From Trichomonas vaginalis G3 (lineage: Eukaryota > Parabasalia > Trichomonadida > Trichomonadidae), in assembly GCF_026262505.1 (NCBI RefSeq), contig NC_067205.1:8618001-8682000 (forward strand): a stretch of 64,000 bases of DNA. The letters are read 5' to 3'. Within the stretch, counting starts at the first letter, position 1, and each line of letters opens with the position of its first letter. Positions 1-8,993 of the stretch are shown here, in pieces. Under the pieces are notes generated by a model, which was not told the DNA's origin, made no database searches, and saw nothing but the letters and a program-made list of their open reading frames with translations. The position numbers were made by a program, and so were the translations under genes.

Positions 1-1
1 C

Positions 2-349
2 CAGAAAGGTCATTTTACCATTCTTTCTTCAATTGGAGAGTTCAAAATGGGCGGACCAGTAAAAGATTTCATGTTCAGTGTATCTGGTAATGCTGACTTT
101 GGACCGAGCCTCAATATCCTTACATTCAACGTCAAATCAAGTAATGGCAACAAATATTACTTAGTTCACTCTCATTCTCCTCAATATTACAGCTACAGAG
201 AGTCCAAGGCTTGGATTAAGTCAGTAAAACACTGCCTGTCAAAGATCAGTTTAAATACAAAGATTTCAGACGCTGTTTCAGAATTGATTGATGTACAAAA
301 GGATATCTTGAAGGAATATGACGATGTTGTCAAGGTCGTAAGATTTTAA
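2..349 (+). CDS. 3' end of a host-type hypothetical protein (partial)
   Basis: The frame is open from the first bases of the window to the TAA at 347-349, so this is the C-terminal ~115 residues of a gene that begins upstream; the ATG at 47 is probably internal. The protein ends in a mixed segment with several aromatic residues, then a helix-prone acidic tail. I do not recognise the family. It lies outside all the transposon ends and is best read as an ordinary host gene. No frame break is visible. Confidence 0.6.
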   Translation, partial: QKGHFTILSSIGEFKMGGPVKDFMFSVSGNADFGPSLNILTFNVKSSNGNKYYLVHSHSPQYYSYRESKAWIKSVKHCLSKISLNTKISDAVSELIDVQKDILKEYDDVVKVVRF

Positions 350-621
350 GTATATAGAATAAAACACTATCTTTTATATAAAATTTTTCAATTTGAAATT
401 TCGGCATTTCCTAGATTATTCCAATGATATTTGATTGTATATGAAGATTTTTAAGGAAATACAGTTTCATACTTATCTGATTGTGTATAATTTAGTAACG
501 ACAAAAGTATTGACATTTTAACTTCGCATTTACGTACTTTAAATGTTTGTATTGTGTGTAAATATGCATAAATCATTGATACCTAGCTCAAAGATTTAAT
601 CAACTCATGATAATGTTTCTA
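350..621. other. AT-rich intergenic, no gene seen
   Basis: AT-rich spacer between the host gene end and the outermost transposon. Its last six bases are the left copy of the TTTCTA target duplication. No coding frame or RNA gene stands out. Confidence 0.6.
616..621. repeat. target site duplication TTTCTA, left copy
   Basis: TTTCTA directly precedes the left TIR (622) and is repeated directly after the right TIR at 47101-47106. Six matching bases at both outer edges support a genuine insertion. Confidence 0.75.
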
Positions 622-741
622 CGGGTTTTATTTTTTTGCAGCAACACGGGGGCAACACGGGTGTAAACTATTCAATTCCTCTCAAATATTGAGTACTTTT
701 GGGCAACAGGGGTTAGAATTGAATACCTTGGGCAACACGGG
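622..741 (+). repeat. left TIR of outermost element
   Basis: This is the inverted match of 46980-47100 with only a few mismatches. It holds four GGGCAACACGGG-type words and an ATTCAATTCCTCTCAAATAT spacer. Confidence 0.8.
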
Positions 742-1583
742 ATTTTTTATTAAACGTATACTATGGGTTAAAATGATAAATAACTCCGCATATAATTATA
801 ATTTGATTGTAGCAGTTACACCACTTATACAGTATCCACCCCAAATCAAGGTCAGATTAGCAAAATTGTTCAAATCAGAAATTCAAATTTGCATTGCAAT
901 TATTTCAAAAAATACAACGCAAGTAGCTAAATCAAATTAATCAATATTAAATACCACGTATTTGTAAGTATAGGGATACAGAGATAGAGTTATTTTTTTC
1001 CAATTAATAATACTTCAATTTTAAAAATTAACATCGAAACGGTAAAAATGTCATTAAGCATTGAGATACTAGCTATATATTAAAGTTTTAGCAATAAAGT
1101 TAGTCTATAAACGCTTAAAGCATGTGTCTGAGAAAAATATAGAATTAATGAAGTTCTGCTATTGTAATGTTTGTTACACAGTATTGGAATGATAAATTAT
1201 TGACATAATCTATTGAGTAATACTCTAAATTTCATTTTGAAATTAAATTTAATCGATTTGATATGAGTAATGTTATAAATCATCTTGAGCATATTGTAAG
1301 AATTGAATTATAGTAATTATACTAGTATAATAATAAATAATTTAATATAACTTATTGCAACTTTTGTTCATGTTAGATAACATTTTGAATGAGTCACATA
1401 CCTCTGTAGAAACACATATATTTCATAGAATATCTTAAATAACTCTACATTCCTTATTCTCTAATAAAGAAACTCGGATGTTCATTTAACTTGTAATTAA
1501 CCTAGTTATTAGTATGTAAAAAGCATTTTCTAGCTTGATTAGTTGTTCACAACTAAGTATTTTGCCATTATTAAGCATAAATT
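742..1583. other. left body of outermost element, no gene seen
   Basis: 842 bases of AT-rich sequence with no credible gene. The only frame (up to ~940) overlaps the TIR and has no family resemblance. Its last five bases, AAATT, are the target duplication of the 44 kb element. Confidence 0.6.
1579..1583. repeat. target site duplication AAATT, left copy
   Basis: AAATT immediately before the AGTTAGTAT end at 1584. The matching copy is 45649-45653. Confidence 0.75.
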
Positions 1584-1776
1584 AGTTAGTATACTAGTCT
1601 TGGGTATGGTGGCACTGCGTTCCACCTTACCCAATACTTGTGAATTTGACACTTTACAAAACCGTTAACGTATATTTTACAACATGAACGCAAAAACTAA
1701 CTTAACCTTAAATATTTACAAAGCCGCCAACAATTTCACCTCACTATCGTTCTCACTAACGACTTCACTAATGTTC
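1584..1776 (+). repeat. left TIR of the palindromic element
   Basis: Matches the reverse complement of ~45470-45648, strongest in the first ~150 bases: AGTTAGTAT, GGCACTGCG, a TTTGACACTTTAC stretch, then GTATATTTTACAACA. It is also clearly related to the inner Maverick TIR at 6661, so the two element types share end sequences. Confidence 0.8.
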
Positions 1777-2061
1777 TCATAAATTTTCCTCAATATCTTC
1801 ATCATCAGTGTTAACCCTATTGTAGTCATACTTGAAGCCATAAACTTTCTCTAACTTCTTAACGTACAATTTACATAACTTACCTTCGTCATCGTATGGT
1901 TTAATGATATAACTATTTCTATCTTTATAAACAGTCAATGAAAAGTCAACTGGTCTCGGATGTATTTGAAAGAACATGTTATGCTCAGGAAGGAAGAATA
2001 AATGTTTAAATGTATGTTTGTTATATGTTTTGATTTGTATGAGTTGCTTTTGTTCTGTCAT
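1777..2061 (-). CDS. small TIR-proximal protein, 94 aa, left arm
   Basis: I chose the ATG at 2061 rather than the longer frame to 2211, because the extra part reads through the T-rich promoter-like tract and the AGATCT palindrome. The protein is homologous to the 106-residue TIR protein of the inner Maverick (6867-7187). They share an opening of charged residues plus HxFKxLFFxP, a QI-x-(R/H) segment, an (S)L(S/T)VY strand and an acidic C-terminus. The role is unknown; its place against the TIR suggests an end-associated function, which is inference. In the right arm it is reduced to a five-codon stub (~44922) and a different gene takes its place. Confidence 0.65.
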   Translation of the reverse strand: MTEQKQLIQIKTYNKHTFKHLFFLPEHNMFFQIHPRPVDFSLTVYKDRNSYIIKPYDDEGKLCKLYVKKLEKVYGFKYDYNRVNTDDEDIEENL

Positions 2062-2160
2062 TACATCCAAATAAAATAAAAATAATTTTAAAAAATAAAA
2101 TAAAAAATAAATGATATCACCACCCTCACACGTATGAAAACATAGCACAAAAATAAATTT

Positions 2161-2225
2161 AGGTGAAGTGGTGAGATCTAACCCGATTTCTAACCCGATT
2201 TCTAACCTCATTTCTACCCTGTTGA
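2161..2225. terminator. AGATCT palindrome module, diverged copy (possible 3'-end signal)
   Basis: GGTGAAGTGGTGAGATCTAAC followed by three TTTCTAACC-type repeats. It sits between the 94-aa and 80-aa genes, both read leftward. It belongs to the dispersed family whose core is GGTGAGATCTCACC. The terminator role is inferred only from position at gene ends. Confidence 0.4.
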
Positions 2226-2235
2226 ATTCATTGCT

Positions 2236-2478
2236 TTATTCCTCACTGTCGTCTGCTTTCTCCAACTCTTCTAACTTCTTCTTAAGTTCAGCAATGTTGT
2301 CCTCATGAAGTTTAATCTTTCTCAAAATTCCTTCTTTATCTAATGGTTGCTTTATCTTTCTAAACTGAACTCTACCATCCTTCATAGTATGAATGTAAAA
2401 ACCTTCTGGAATAATTCCTGATTTAATGTATTCTACCAAAAACTTTTGTTTCATTGCTTCAGTGACTTTAGTCGTCAT
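2236..2478 (-). CDS. 80-aa K/E-rich protein, left arm copy
   Basis: Three near-identical copies exist in the window: here, 44504-44746 in the right arm, and 27630-27866 in the inner Maverick. The first ~45 residues form a compact domain (helix, then IPEGFYIHTMKDGRVQFRK), and the rest is a charged coiled coil (residues ~50-76) ending KADDSEE. The N-terminal domain resembles those of the proteins at 25098 and 63022: an I-x3-G-x-(I/N)-P-x-(F/Y)Y start, then KDG and basic residues. This suggests a small nucleic-acid- or protein-binding module; function unknown. Sharing between the two element types shows gene exchange or common descent. Confidence 0.75.
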   Translation of the reverse strand: MTTKVTEAMKQKFLVEYIKSGIIPEGFYIHTMKDGRVQFRKIKQPLDKEGILRKIKLHEDNIAELKKKLEELEKADDSEE

Positions 2479-3185
2479 TTTACTCTAAGGTGAAGCTAGC
2501 ACAGCGATAATGGATTTCATGACTTTTTAGTATTTCATGCAATCTTAACAGATAGCCTTACAAGTACTTCCAGTGTCCCTAGCTGTCCCTCCTTTTTATA
2601 TAACTCCATGACATTTATAATCTCGCGAAACTTAACAGGTAGCATAACAGATTAAAATCAGATGAGGTTTTGAACCAAAATTTCTAAGCAACGTTGTCAA
2701 GGATTTTGAGGAACTAGGGACAGAGTGTGGCAAAGTCCAAGATTTAATTTATCTTCATCTGTTTCATCAACTATCTCATCTAATATGCCAATATTTTATT
2801 CATAACTCGTGGCAAACTCACTAACTTTCGTTATGTTCATCTGCATGCTTCATCTGATAGAAAGTATGACTTTCATTAACTCTGTGAGATAATGAAAACT
2901 ACTAGGGACAGAGACCATGGCAAAGTTTATGACTTTCATTATTTCCAGAACTTAATGAAAACTACTAGGGACAGAGACCATGGCAAAGTTCATGATTTAA
3001 TTTATTCTCTCACTAACAACAAACACAAACTCCAACACTAACATCAAGTACTAACTTCAGCACAAATGACAAACACTAACAACAAACACAAACTCCAACA
3101 CTAACAACAAACACAAACTCCAACACTAACGACAAACACTAACAACAAACACAAACTCCAACACTAACGACAAAAATAAATGTCC
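2479..3185. repeat. gene-free spacer with short repeats, left arm
   Basis: Two near-perfect copies of a GGGACAGAGACCATGGCAAAG unit (~2900-2990) and diverged ones near 2570 and 2707. These are followed by ~6 tandem AACAAACACAAACTCCAACA-like units at ~3015-3175. The mirrored spacer is 43798-44503. No gene is seen; it could hold promoter, terminator or replication signals. Confidence 0.6.
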
Positions 3186-5906
3186 TCACTTCTTAACAAA
3201 GTAATATGTGCTTCTTACACCACCATAGCTCAAACGTTTCTTTTCAAACATCGATTGAAACTTATTTTGAGCCATTGGCTTTAGTCTCTTTTTCTTCAAA
3301 TACGCCAAGAAATCTTCTTCACATCTTTTCACTTCATAGCCTTCTTTAAACTCCTCCTTGTTAAGTTCTATGAAATCCTTTATCTCATTCTTTGTTGCAA
3401 TGGCTTCTTCACGAACGACATCATGAACTATTTCATCATTGCATTCATGTATGACCTCCTCACTGTTCTCATGAACTATTTCATCATTGCATTCATGTAT
3501 GACCTCCTCACTGTTCTCATGAACTATTTCATCACTGTTCTCATGTATGACCTCCTCACTGTTCTCATGAACTATTTCAACACTGTTCTCATGTATGACC
3601 TCCTCACTGTTCTCATGAACTATTTCAACACTGTTCTCATGTATGACCTCCTCACTGTTCTCATGAACTATTTCATCACTGTTCTCATGTATGACCTCCT
3701 CACTGTCTTTCATAAGCGTTTCAAAGTCTCCTTTACTCATTACTTCAATCTCATGCTGTTCACAGTAGTACTTAAACTCACTGTATATGTCTTTGTTGTA
3801 TGTTATATTGCTTCCCATGTACTCCATGAATTTTTCAAGCACTTCCTCATAATTCACTGTTTCTTTCTTTCCACGACCTTCTAATATCATACTTGCTTCG
3901 TAAATATAACTTCTTGCAGAACCGTCTCGCTTTCTACTTCTCTTCACAAATTCTCTCATCTTGCCACCAAATACATTTGAACTACATGCAAAGAATTCAT
4001 TCTCCTTCGCAAATTCTTTATATCTTCTGTAGCACTCTGTACAATTCCATCCGGATACAAACTTTTCATAGAACTCCTCGTAAAACATTTGGTAAGGTGT
4101 TTTGTTCATTTCGATGAGTTCTTGTTTAGCCCTGGTGAATGGTATCTTCCTTACATCAAATTCACTTAAATCTTTCTTCATGAAGTACGTCAGTAAGTTT
4201 GAATAAAACTCTTCATTAAAGCTTTCAATGAGATTTGAGAAATATTCGTAATTTCCTTTGTATCTGCTGCTTACGTCAATGACAACAAATCTTCTGTCGT
4301 CTTTGTCAATCTTTACTGAGTTGAAGTTGTTAGATATCATGATGATATTACAAACATTCTCTATCTTTCTTACTGGCTGACACTTCTGATTTAAGTCCAA
4401 CTGAGTCTCTGTTACTATTGACTTTAGTGCGTCGTGGTTCATGACCTTAGACGTATCGCATGAGCTTAGTTCATTGCATACGATGAGCTTCATGTTCTCA
4501 ATAGCAGCATTGAATCTACCAACCACATTCTCTATTGCCGTTATATTATTGTTGGCGTACTTGCTAATGAGCTCGCATAGAACATTACTAAGTACATTCT
4601 TACCAGTTCCTTGCTTTCCTATTAACAAAAGTACTGTTCCAGTCTTTCCACAAGGATTTTGAACGATGTAGGCGAACCAGTTCAAAACATACTCATAAAG
4701 CTCTTCATCCTCATTACATATGACATCGTGAACATGTTTCAAATATCCTTCAATAACGCTTTCATCTACTTCATTCAGTACCTCATACTCATATCCTCTG
4801 AAATAGCTGTAAATGTCATCTCTTTCGTCAAAGAATCTCATGCCTGACTTCATAAGATAGTTCTTGTTCTGACCCGCTTCATAAATCATCAGTGCGTTCA
4901 CATCCTTCTCCTCAATACGTCCTACATAAACACTCTTCATGAGCTTATTGAATTCCTTGCTATCTACTGACACAAGTGTTGTTGTGTCTCGTATTCCATC
5001 ATAATCTTTCACTAGATATGTCATACGTGCTCCGTCAATAACGACAACACATCTTCTTAAGTCATTTATAACACTAGCTATGTCAATACCGTCCTCACTC
5101 ATGTACTTATTTCTTCTCAAGTCCTTTAGTGTGAAAGTGTCTCTAAGTTCTATTTCAAGCAATTCATTTACACATCCTTTGCAATACTTCTCTATAAAAT
5201 ATTTCTGTCGTTCTTTACTAAGTTTCTTAACAGCTCTGAAGAACCATGTGTTTTGACTCAAACATCCTTCACAACTTCTCTCATTCATTCCTAGTTCTTT
5301 CATGTCATTATCTTCAACCTCTATGGTCCCATTGAGTAAGGTCAAAGGGTTCTTAGTCATTGCTGGTCTTATCTGAAACAATGTTTGTGCAACAGGTTTA
5401 ACTAGTTCAGCAACGTCCTTCCTTAATATGAATAGCTGTTTCCACTCATCTTTGCTAACAGTTCTTTCATAACCACTGACAGTAATGATTTCATTTGCTG
5501 ACCTTAGACACTTATGTTCTATCATTTGTATTGCTTTTGTGTAAGGCTTTCGTGAGCATAGGTTGTATATGTCATTCCTGCAATGTTCATTCATGCCAAT
5601 AGTACTAAATCCTTTCTTTGCTGTTGAGTGCATAATATCCATTAGTTCCTGTGTTCGTATTGCTGTCTCATAAAATACAACAAGACCTTTGTCATCTATG
5701 ACGTACTTACCGAAAACATTGCTTATATTCTTTAACCATGAAATAACATCCTCATTCATGCTGTCAAACATGAAGTAAGGTCTTACATACTCTTCACTTA
5801 TAAGATACTCCACAAAGTACTTGTTAAGCTCTATGTCCTCGTGAGCGATTTCATTAGGTTTGATATTAGTTCCTTTTGTCATTGCTGTCATGTACTTCAC
5901 TCTCAT
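3186..5906 (-). CDS. D5-like SF3 helicase, left arm (intact)
   Basis: A ~906-residue protein. I start at ATG 5906; the frame runs four codons further up but only to a TTG. The N-terminal ~400 residues include a paired CxGC...YCKGC cysteine segment (~residues 215-250), possibly zinc-binding. The SF3 core follows: Walker A GKQGTGKN (~429), Walker B LIVCNELS (~472), motif C IIMISNN (~520) and an arginine-finger DDRRF (~536). This pattern fits the D5/DUF5906 helicases of large DNA viruses and phages, ring-shaped unwinding motors that work beside a primase. I see no certain primase motif. Residues ~730-825 are twelve alternating EEVIHENS/DEIVHENS octads, then a basic C-terminal domain. It is the only replication gene of the palindromic element. 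Confidence 0.85.
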   Translation of the reverse strand: MRVKYMTAMTKGTNIKPNEIAHEDIELNKYFVEYLISEEYVRPYFMFDSMNEDVISWLKNISNVFGKYVIDDKGLVVFYETAIRTQELMDIMHSTAKKGFSTIGMNEHCRNDIYNLCSRKPYTKAIQMIEHKCLRSANEIITVSGYERTVSKDEWKQLFILRKDVAELVKPVAQTLFQIRPAMTKNPLTLLNGTIEVEDNDMKELGMNERSCEGCLSQNTWFFRAVKKLSKERQKYFIEKYCKGCVNELLEIELRDTFTLKDLRRNKYMSEDGIDIASVINDLRRCVVVIDGARMTYLVKDYDGIRDTTTLVSVDSKEFNKLMKSVYVGRIEEKDVNALMIYEAGQNKNYLMKSGMRFFDERDDIYSYFRGYEYEVLNEVDESVIEGYLKHVHDVICNEDEELYEYVLNWFAYIVQNPCGKTGTVLLLIGKQGTGKNVLSNVLCELISKYANNNITAIENVVGRFNAAIENMKLIVCNELSSCDTSKVMNHDALKSIVTETQLDLNQKCQPVRKIENVCNIIMISNNFNSVKIDKDDRRFVVIDVSSRYKGNYEYFSNLIESFNEEFYSNLLTYFMKKDLSEFDVRKIPFTRAKQELIEMNKTPYQMFYEEFYEKFVSGWNCTECYRRYKEFAKENEFFACSSNVFGGKMREFVKRSRKRDGSARSYIYEASMILEGRGKKETVNYEEVLEKFMEYMGSNITYNKDIYSEFKYYCEQHEIEVMSKGDFETLMKDSEEVIHENSDEIVHENSEEVIHENSVEIVHENSEEVIHENSVEIVHENSEEVIHENSDEIVHENSEEVIHECNDEIVHENSEEVIHECNDEIVHDVVREEAIATKNEIKDFIELNKEEFKEGYEVKRCEEDFLAYLKKKRLKPMAQNKFQSMFEKKRLSYGGVRSTYYFVKK

Positions 5907-6006
5907 AGTTCCTTTCAATAGCGTAAAAGTACTTCATTGTTTCATAACTGCTCTAAATTCTGTTCAAAATTCGTACAACATAACTTTTTAACATTAGTGA
6001 AAGAAC

Positions 6007-6666
6007 ATGAGCGAAACAACAACATCTAACATTACAGAAGAAGTCAATGACAATGCCGATGAAAACATTACAGAAGGAGCTAGTGAAAATATTGACGAGT
6101 TCAGTGAGGAAGAAGATATTGAGGACGTCAATGAGAACGTTAGTGGGGAACAAACTCAATGGGAAACATTAAGAAATCATGAAGATTATGAGATTTGTAC
6201 GACATATCCTTTTACTATTCGTCGAAAGAAAGACAAACATATTATGAGTGAATACTTAAATAATTATGGTTATATTGTGCTTAGTTTAAACAACAAAATA
6301 CATTTAAAGCATAGAATTATTGCAGAACAGTGGATTGAAAATCCAAACAATTTGAAAGAAATAGACCATATAAATCATGATAGAACGGACAACAGAATCT
6401 CAAACCTTCGTTGGTGTTCTAGATCTGAAAACAATAGAAATAAAAGCAAGTATGGCGATATAGTTTATGAGTTCGTTGATGAAATATCTGACGAAGCTGT
6501 TGAAATAACAGATTATGGTAAACATTCGTTTGAGTTCTACTACTATGTTGAGAATGAAGACGCATTCTATTATTATACAGGTCTTAACTATCGAAAACTT
6601 CATATAAACTTTACAAAAACAGGTGCTGCTTATGTTTGTATGATAGATACAGAAAACAAGAGTTAG
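6007..6666 (+). pseudogene. HNH endonuclease, left arm, 3' end cut off by Maverick insertion
   Basis: Homing-type endonuclease: an acidic N-terminus (residues ~1-60), a NUMOD4-like WETLRNHEDYEI start, then an HNH module EIDHINHDRTDNRISNLRW with a following RSENNRNK. It would nick or cut DNA. The inner Maverick inserted after base 6660, and its first six bases AGTTAG supply a serine and a stop, so the last ~21 native residues are lost. The displaced tail starts again at 28557. The right-arm copy (40276-40979) has the uninterrupted site but its own one-base deletion. The catalytic module is complete, so activity may survive. Confidence 0.8.
6656..6660. repeat. target site duplication ACAAG, left copy
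   Basis: ACAAG precedes the Maverick end at 6661 and recurs at 28557-28561. The right arm has a single copy (complement at 40327-40331), which proves it is a duplication made on insertion. Confidence 0.95.
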
Positions 6667-6866
6667 TATAACTATCATGGGTACGGAGACACTGCGCGCC
6701 TCCTTACCCCTGATATGTGAATTTGACACTTTACAAAACCGTTAACATATATTTTACAACACAAACGACAACACTAACTTAACATTAAATATTTACAAAG
6801 CCGCCAACCACTTCACTTCACTAACGTTTTCACAAACGACTTCATTAATGTAAAAAATAAGCGTTC

Positions 6867-7187
6867 TCACTTACAAAAGTATTGCAACTCCTCCCATTGC
6901 TGTGCTTCACATAACAGCTCATAATCTTCTGACTCACTTTCTTCTTCATATAGGTCAAAATCACTGTCATAGTTTATACCTGTAAGTTTTGACAAAGCTA
7001 ATGAAACACGCTTACCGTTTGTATCGTATGCTTGTATAAACTTTCCATTATGTTTGTTGTCATAAACGCTCAAACTAACTTTACCCTTTCTCCCTCGTAT
7101 CTGATAGAATGTATTTTCACGAGGAACGAAGAACAAATTCTTGAACTCATGACCGTTGTAGTTTGTTATCTCAATAGTTTTCGTCAT
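6867..7187 (-). CDS. TIR-encoded 106-aa protein, left copy
   Basis: This gene lies wholly inside the TIR, so an identical copy exists at 28030-28350. It has a short beta-rich N-terminal part (ITNYNGHEFKNLFFVP, then FYQIRGRKGKVSLSVY) and an acidic tail with ESESEDYE. It is related to the 94-aa end protein at 1777-2061. Upstream is a long ATTTTTATTTTATTTGGATG tract seen before several element genes. The function is unknown. Being duplicated at both ends in two element types hints at a dosage-sensitive or end-linked role (inference). Confidence 0.7.
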   Translation of the reverse strand: MTKTIEITNYNGHEFKNLFFVPRENTFYQIRGRKGKVSLSVYDNKHNGKFIQAYDTNGKRVSLALSKLTGINYDSDFDLYEEESESEDYELLCEAQQWEELQYFCK

Positions 7188-7286
7188 TTACATCCAAATA
7201 AAATAAAAATAAAATAAAAAATAAACTTAAAAATAAATGATATCACCACTCCCACACGTATGAAAACATAGCGCAAAAATAAATTT

Positions 7287-7335
7287 AGGTGAAGCGGTGA
7301 GATCTCACCTGTTTTTTCACCTCTTTTTTCACCCT
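7287..7335. terminator. AGATCT palindrome module (possible 3'-end signal)
   Basis: AGGTGAAGCGGTGAGATCTC followed by two CACCT(C/G)TTTTTT repeats. It lies just upstream of the 106-aa gene and downstream of where 7343-7870 ends. The inverted copy is 27883-27930. Confidence 0.4.
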
Positions 7336-7342
7336 GTTGAAT

Positions 7343-7870
7343 TCATTGTTTTATAACTCTCTTCCTTGGTTTCTTTTTAGTTGCTTTCTTCACGTCTGTC
7401 TCCAACTTGACTGTCTTTTCTTCTTCGTCGTAATGATACCAGTTACTTCCACCAGTCAATGGGTCAAATGGTCGTTCATAAGGGTTTCCATACATTCCAT
7501 AAGGTCCGTATGGATAAACTACTAGTGGAGAAGAAACATTTTCTTTAGTTCCATCGACTCTATTTAAATGCATTGTTTCACCTTTCATCTGGTCATTAAA
7601 GTCTTTTGCGTGTTTTGCAAACTCGTCGTCCTTTCCTAAAGCATTTTCTGACTCAGTCGCAACCAAATTGGATGCTTTATTTATGAGCCCTATTTTATTT
7701 AATCTTAACTTCTTTGCAACCCAGCCTCCAATCTTCCCTTTATTTGCATCTAATGTCTTTGAAACCCTTCCTCCACTCATTTTATTTACTGCGTCATAAG
7801 CTCCAAGTGCTTTTGCTCCAAATGCTAATGCTTTTGTTCCCATTGCGCCTAAAGCTGCCCAAGCTACCAT
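7343..7870 (-). CDS. small alanine/glycine-rich, basic-tailed protein, 175 aa
   Basis: The first ~30 residues are Ala/Gly-rich and hydrophobic (AALGAMGTKALAFGAKALGA), suitable for a membrane-active or amphipathic helix. Then come a lysine-rich stretch, a Tyr/Pro/Gly segment (~YPYGPYGMYGNPYERPF) and a C-terminus rich in KKKPRKR. It resembles in design the proteins at 58989 and 62428: a hydrophobic/amphipathic start plus a polar Pro-rich tail. By analogy with adenovirus-type minor virion proteins it may be a structural or membrane-interacting component; this is inference. The ATG at 7870 has only 10 bp to the next gene. Confidence 0.65.
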   Translation of the reverse strand: MVAWAALGAMGTKALAFGAKALGAYDAVNKMSGGRVSKTLDANKGKIGGWVAKKLRLNKIGLINKASNLVATESENALGKDDEFAKHAKDFNDQMKGETMHLNRVDGTKENVSSPLVVYPYGPYGMYGNPYERPFDPLTGGSNWYHYDEEEKTVKLETDVKKATKKKPRKRVIKQ

Positions 7871-7880
7871 TTACACCATA

Positions 7881-8096
7881 TTAAAAATCATCTCTCTTCA
7901 ATATTATCTCATAAAAGTTCTCGTTACTGGAGAAAGTCAATGAAACATAAACATTCTCACGGGCTTCGCCCTCACCGCTTTGCGGTCTATCTAACTTATT
8001 TCTTATATCATCTATTCTCAATAAAATGTCTGAACAATTGCTAACATCTTCTACAACAGTTATTTCATCATGAATGACCTTCAAGAACAAGCTCAT
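7881..8096 (-). CDS. 71-aa hypothetical protein with embedded GC hairpins
   Basis: Short acidic protein between two rightly oriented neighbours, with a ~17-bp gap to the next gene. Two GC-rich mini-palindromes, GGGCTTCGCCC (7961-7971) and ACCGCTTTGCGGT (7974-7986), lie inside it and encode the SGEGEARE segment. They stand out against the AT-rich surroundings and look like in-frame insertions. I do not recognise the protein. Confidence 0.55.
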   Translation of the reverse strand: MSLFLKVIHDEITVVEDVSNCSDILLRIDDIRNKLDRPQSGEGEARENVYVSLTFSSNENFYEIILKRDDF

Positions 8097-8113
8097 TTAA
8101 TATGCAATTAAAA

Positions 8114-8977
8114 TCATCTCAATAATGAGTCCATCCTTTCCATCTTTAGTAGCACAACATCTTTCATTGAAGAAGGTTCGACAAGTCTTATGTTAAACTT
8201 ACTGACAAAGTTTGTTATACTATAATGCTTCGGTGGCGAATACATGTAGTTTGAAAGACATAATAAAGATTCTTCAGCAAATTCACTTATACTGGATTTT
8301 ATAACAATGTTCTCACGAGACCAAATACCACCAATTGACAATCTTGTAAGCAATCCTGCTGAACCTTCAACTGTAAACGTCGATGGTAAGATTCCACGAA
8401 GGTCATCTATTGACATCTTTGAGTCACTGAATTTAAATATTTTCTTAAAGCAATCGTCATTATCTAACCATGCAATAGCTTTGAAGTTTTCATTCGAATA
8501 TACATCTGCTTCATTAAATGTAAATCCTGACTTCTTTGCAGAGATGACTTTAAAATCTATTGAGTTTGTTTCAAAATTATATGCTATGGTAACTTCTGAA
8601 GGTAATGGATGCCCTTCCGCAGTCAGTTGTTCTCTCACTACCATTTGAAGCTTTGTGTTAAAAACTTTCATGTCATCTCCTGTATCTAAGTTCACATACA
8701 CAGCAACAGGGAAACTATCTTGCTTCTTTGTTTCATCATTATATCTCAAAACATTAAAGTTCTTCAATAATATTGTTCTTCCTGCTGGAATACTTCGAAC
8801 CTGTCTGATTTCAATAGCTTTCTCACCTCCTACATACTCTACCCAGTGTCTTGGATATTCATAAGTATACTGACTTTCTTGAATTTTGGTTGGTTTCATC
8901 ATAACATGTTCATAGTATATCTTTATACTCTTATCAGTTAGACTCGGTGCTATGTTCTGAATATTTCTGACTTGCAT
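8114..8977 (-). CDS. candidate minor capsid protein (copy 1 of 3 in window), 287 aa
   Basis: I start at the ATG 8977, 16 bp from the divergent ATPase start, rather than at 9079, which lies inside that gene. Two other genes (23907-24767 broken, 59236-60084 intact) share its plan: a Y-x-YP-x2-W block (here YTYEYPRHWVEY) followed by KAIEIRQVR, a central beta-rich part, and a late S-x2-(A)-E-x3-CLSNYMYxPP-like block. The length, conservation between two Mavericks and location next to the packaging ATPase suit a penton or other minor capsid protein with a jelly-roll fold. That identity is inferred, not seen. Confidence 0.5.
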   Translation of the reverse strand: MQVRNIQNIAPSLTDKSIKIYYEHVMMKPTKIQESQYTYEYPRHWVEYVGGEKAIEIRQVRSIPAGRTILLKNFNVLRYNDETKKQDSFPVAVYVNLDTGDDMKVFNTKLQMVVREQLTAEGHPLPSEVTIAYNFETNSIDFKVISAKKSGFTFNEADVYSNENFKAIAWLDNDDCFKKIFKFSDSKMSIDDLRGILPSTFTVEGSAGLLTRLSIGGIWSRENIVIKSSISEFAEESLLCLSNYMYSPPKHYSITNFVSKFNIRLVEPSSMKDVVLLKMERMDSLLR

Positions 8978-8993
8978 TTTTAATGGAGATAAA

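Larger units (their letters stand above)
6661..7367 (+). repeat. left TIR of inner Maverick (707 bp)
   Basis: Inverted match of 27850-28556. It includes the whole 106-aa gene, its T-rich promoter region and an AGATCT palindrome module. Near-identity of the two TIRs points to a recent insertion or ongoing TIR homogenisation. Confidence 0.95.

Noticed and set aside
689-940. 83-codon frame in the outermost element
   Set aside because: It begins inside the TIR and has no coding character or relatives.
3423-3884. Long plus-strand frame of MNYFI(I/T)xxMYDLLTVL repeats
   Set aside because: It is the antisense shadow of the helicase octad repeat; the SF3 motifs identify the minus strand as coding.
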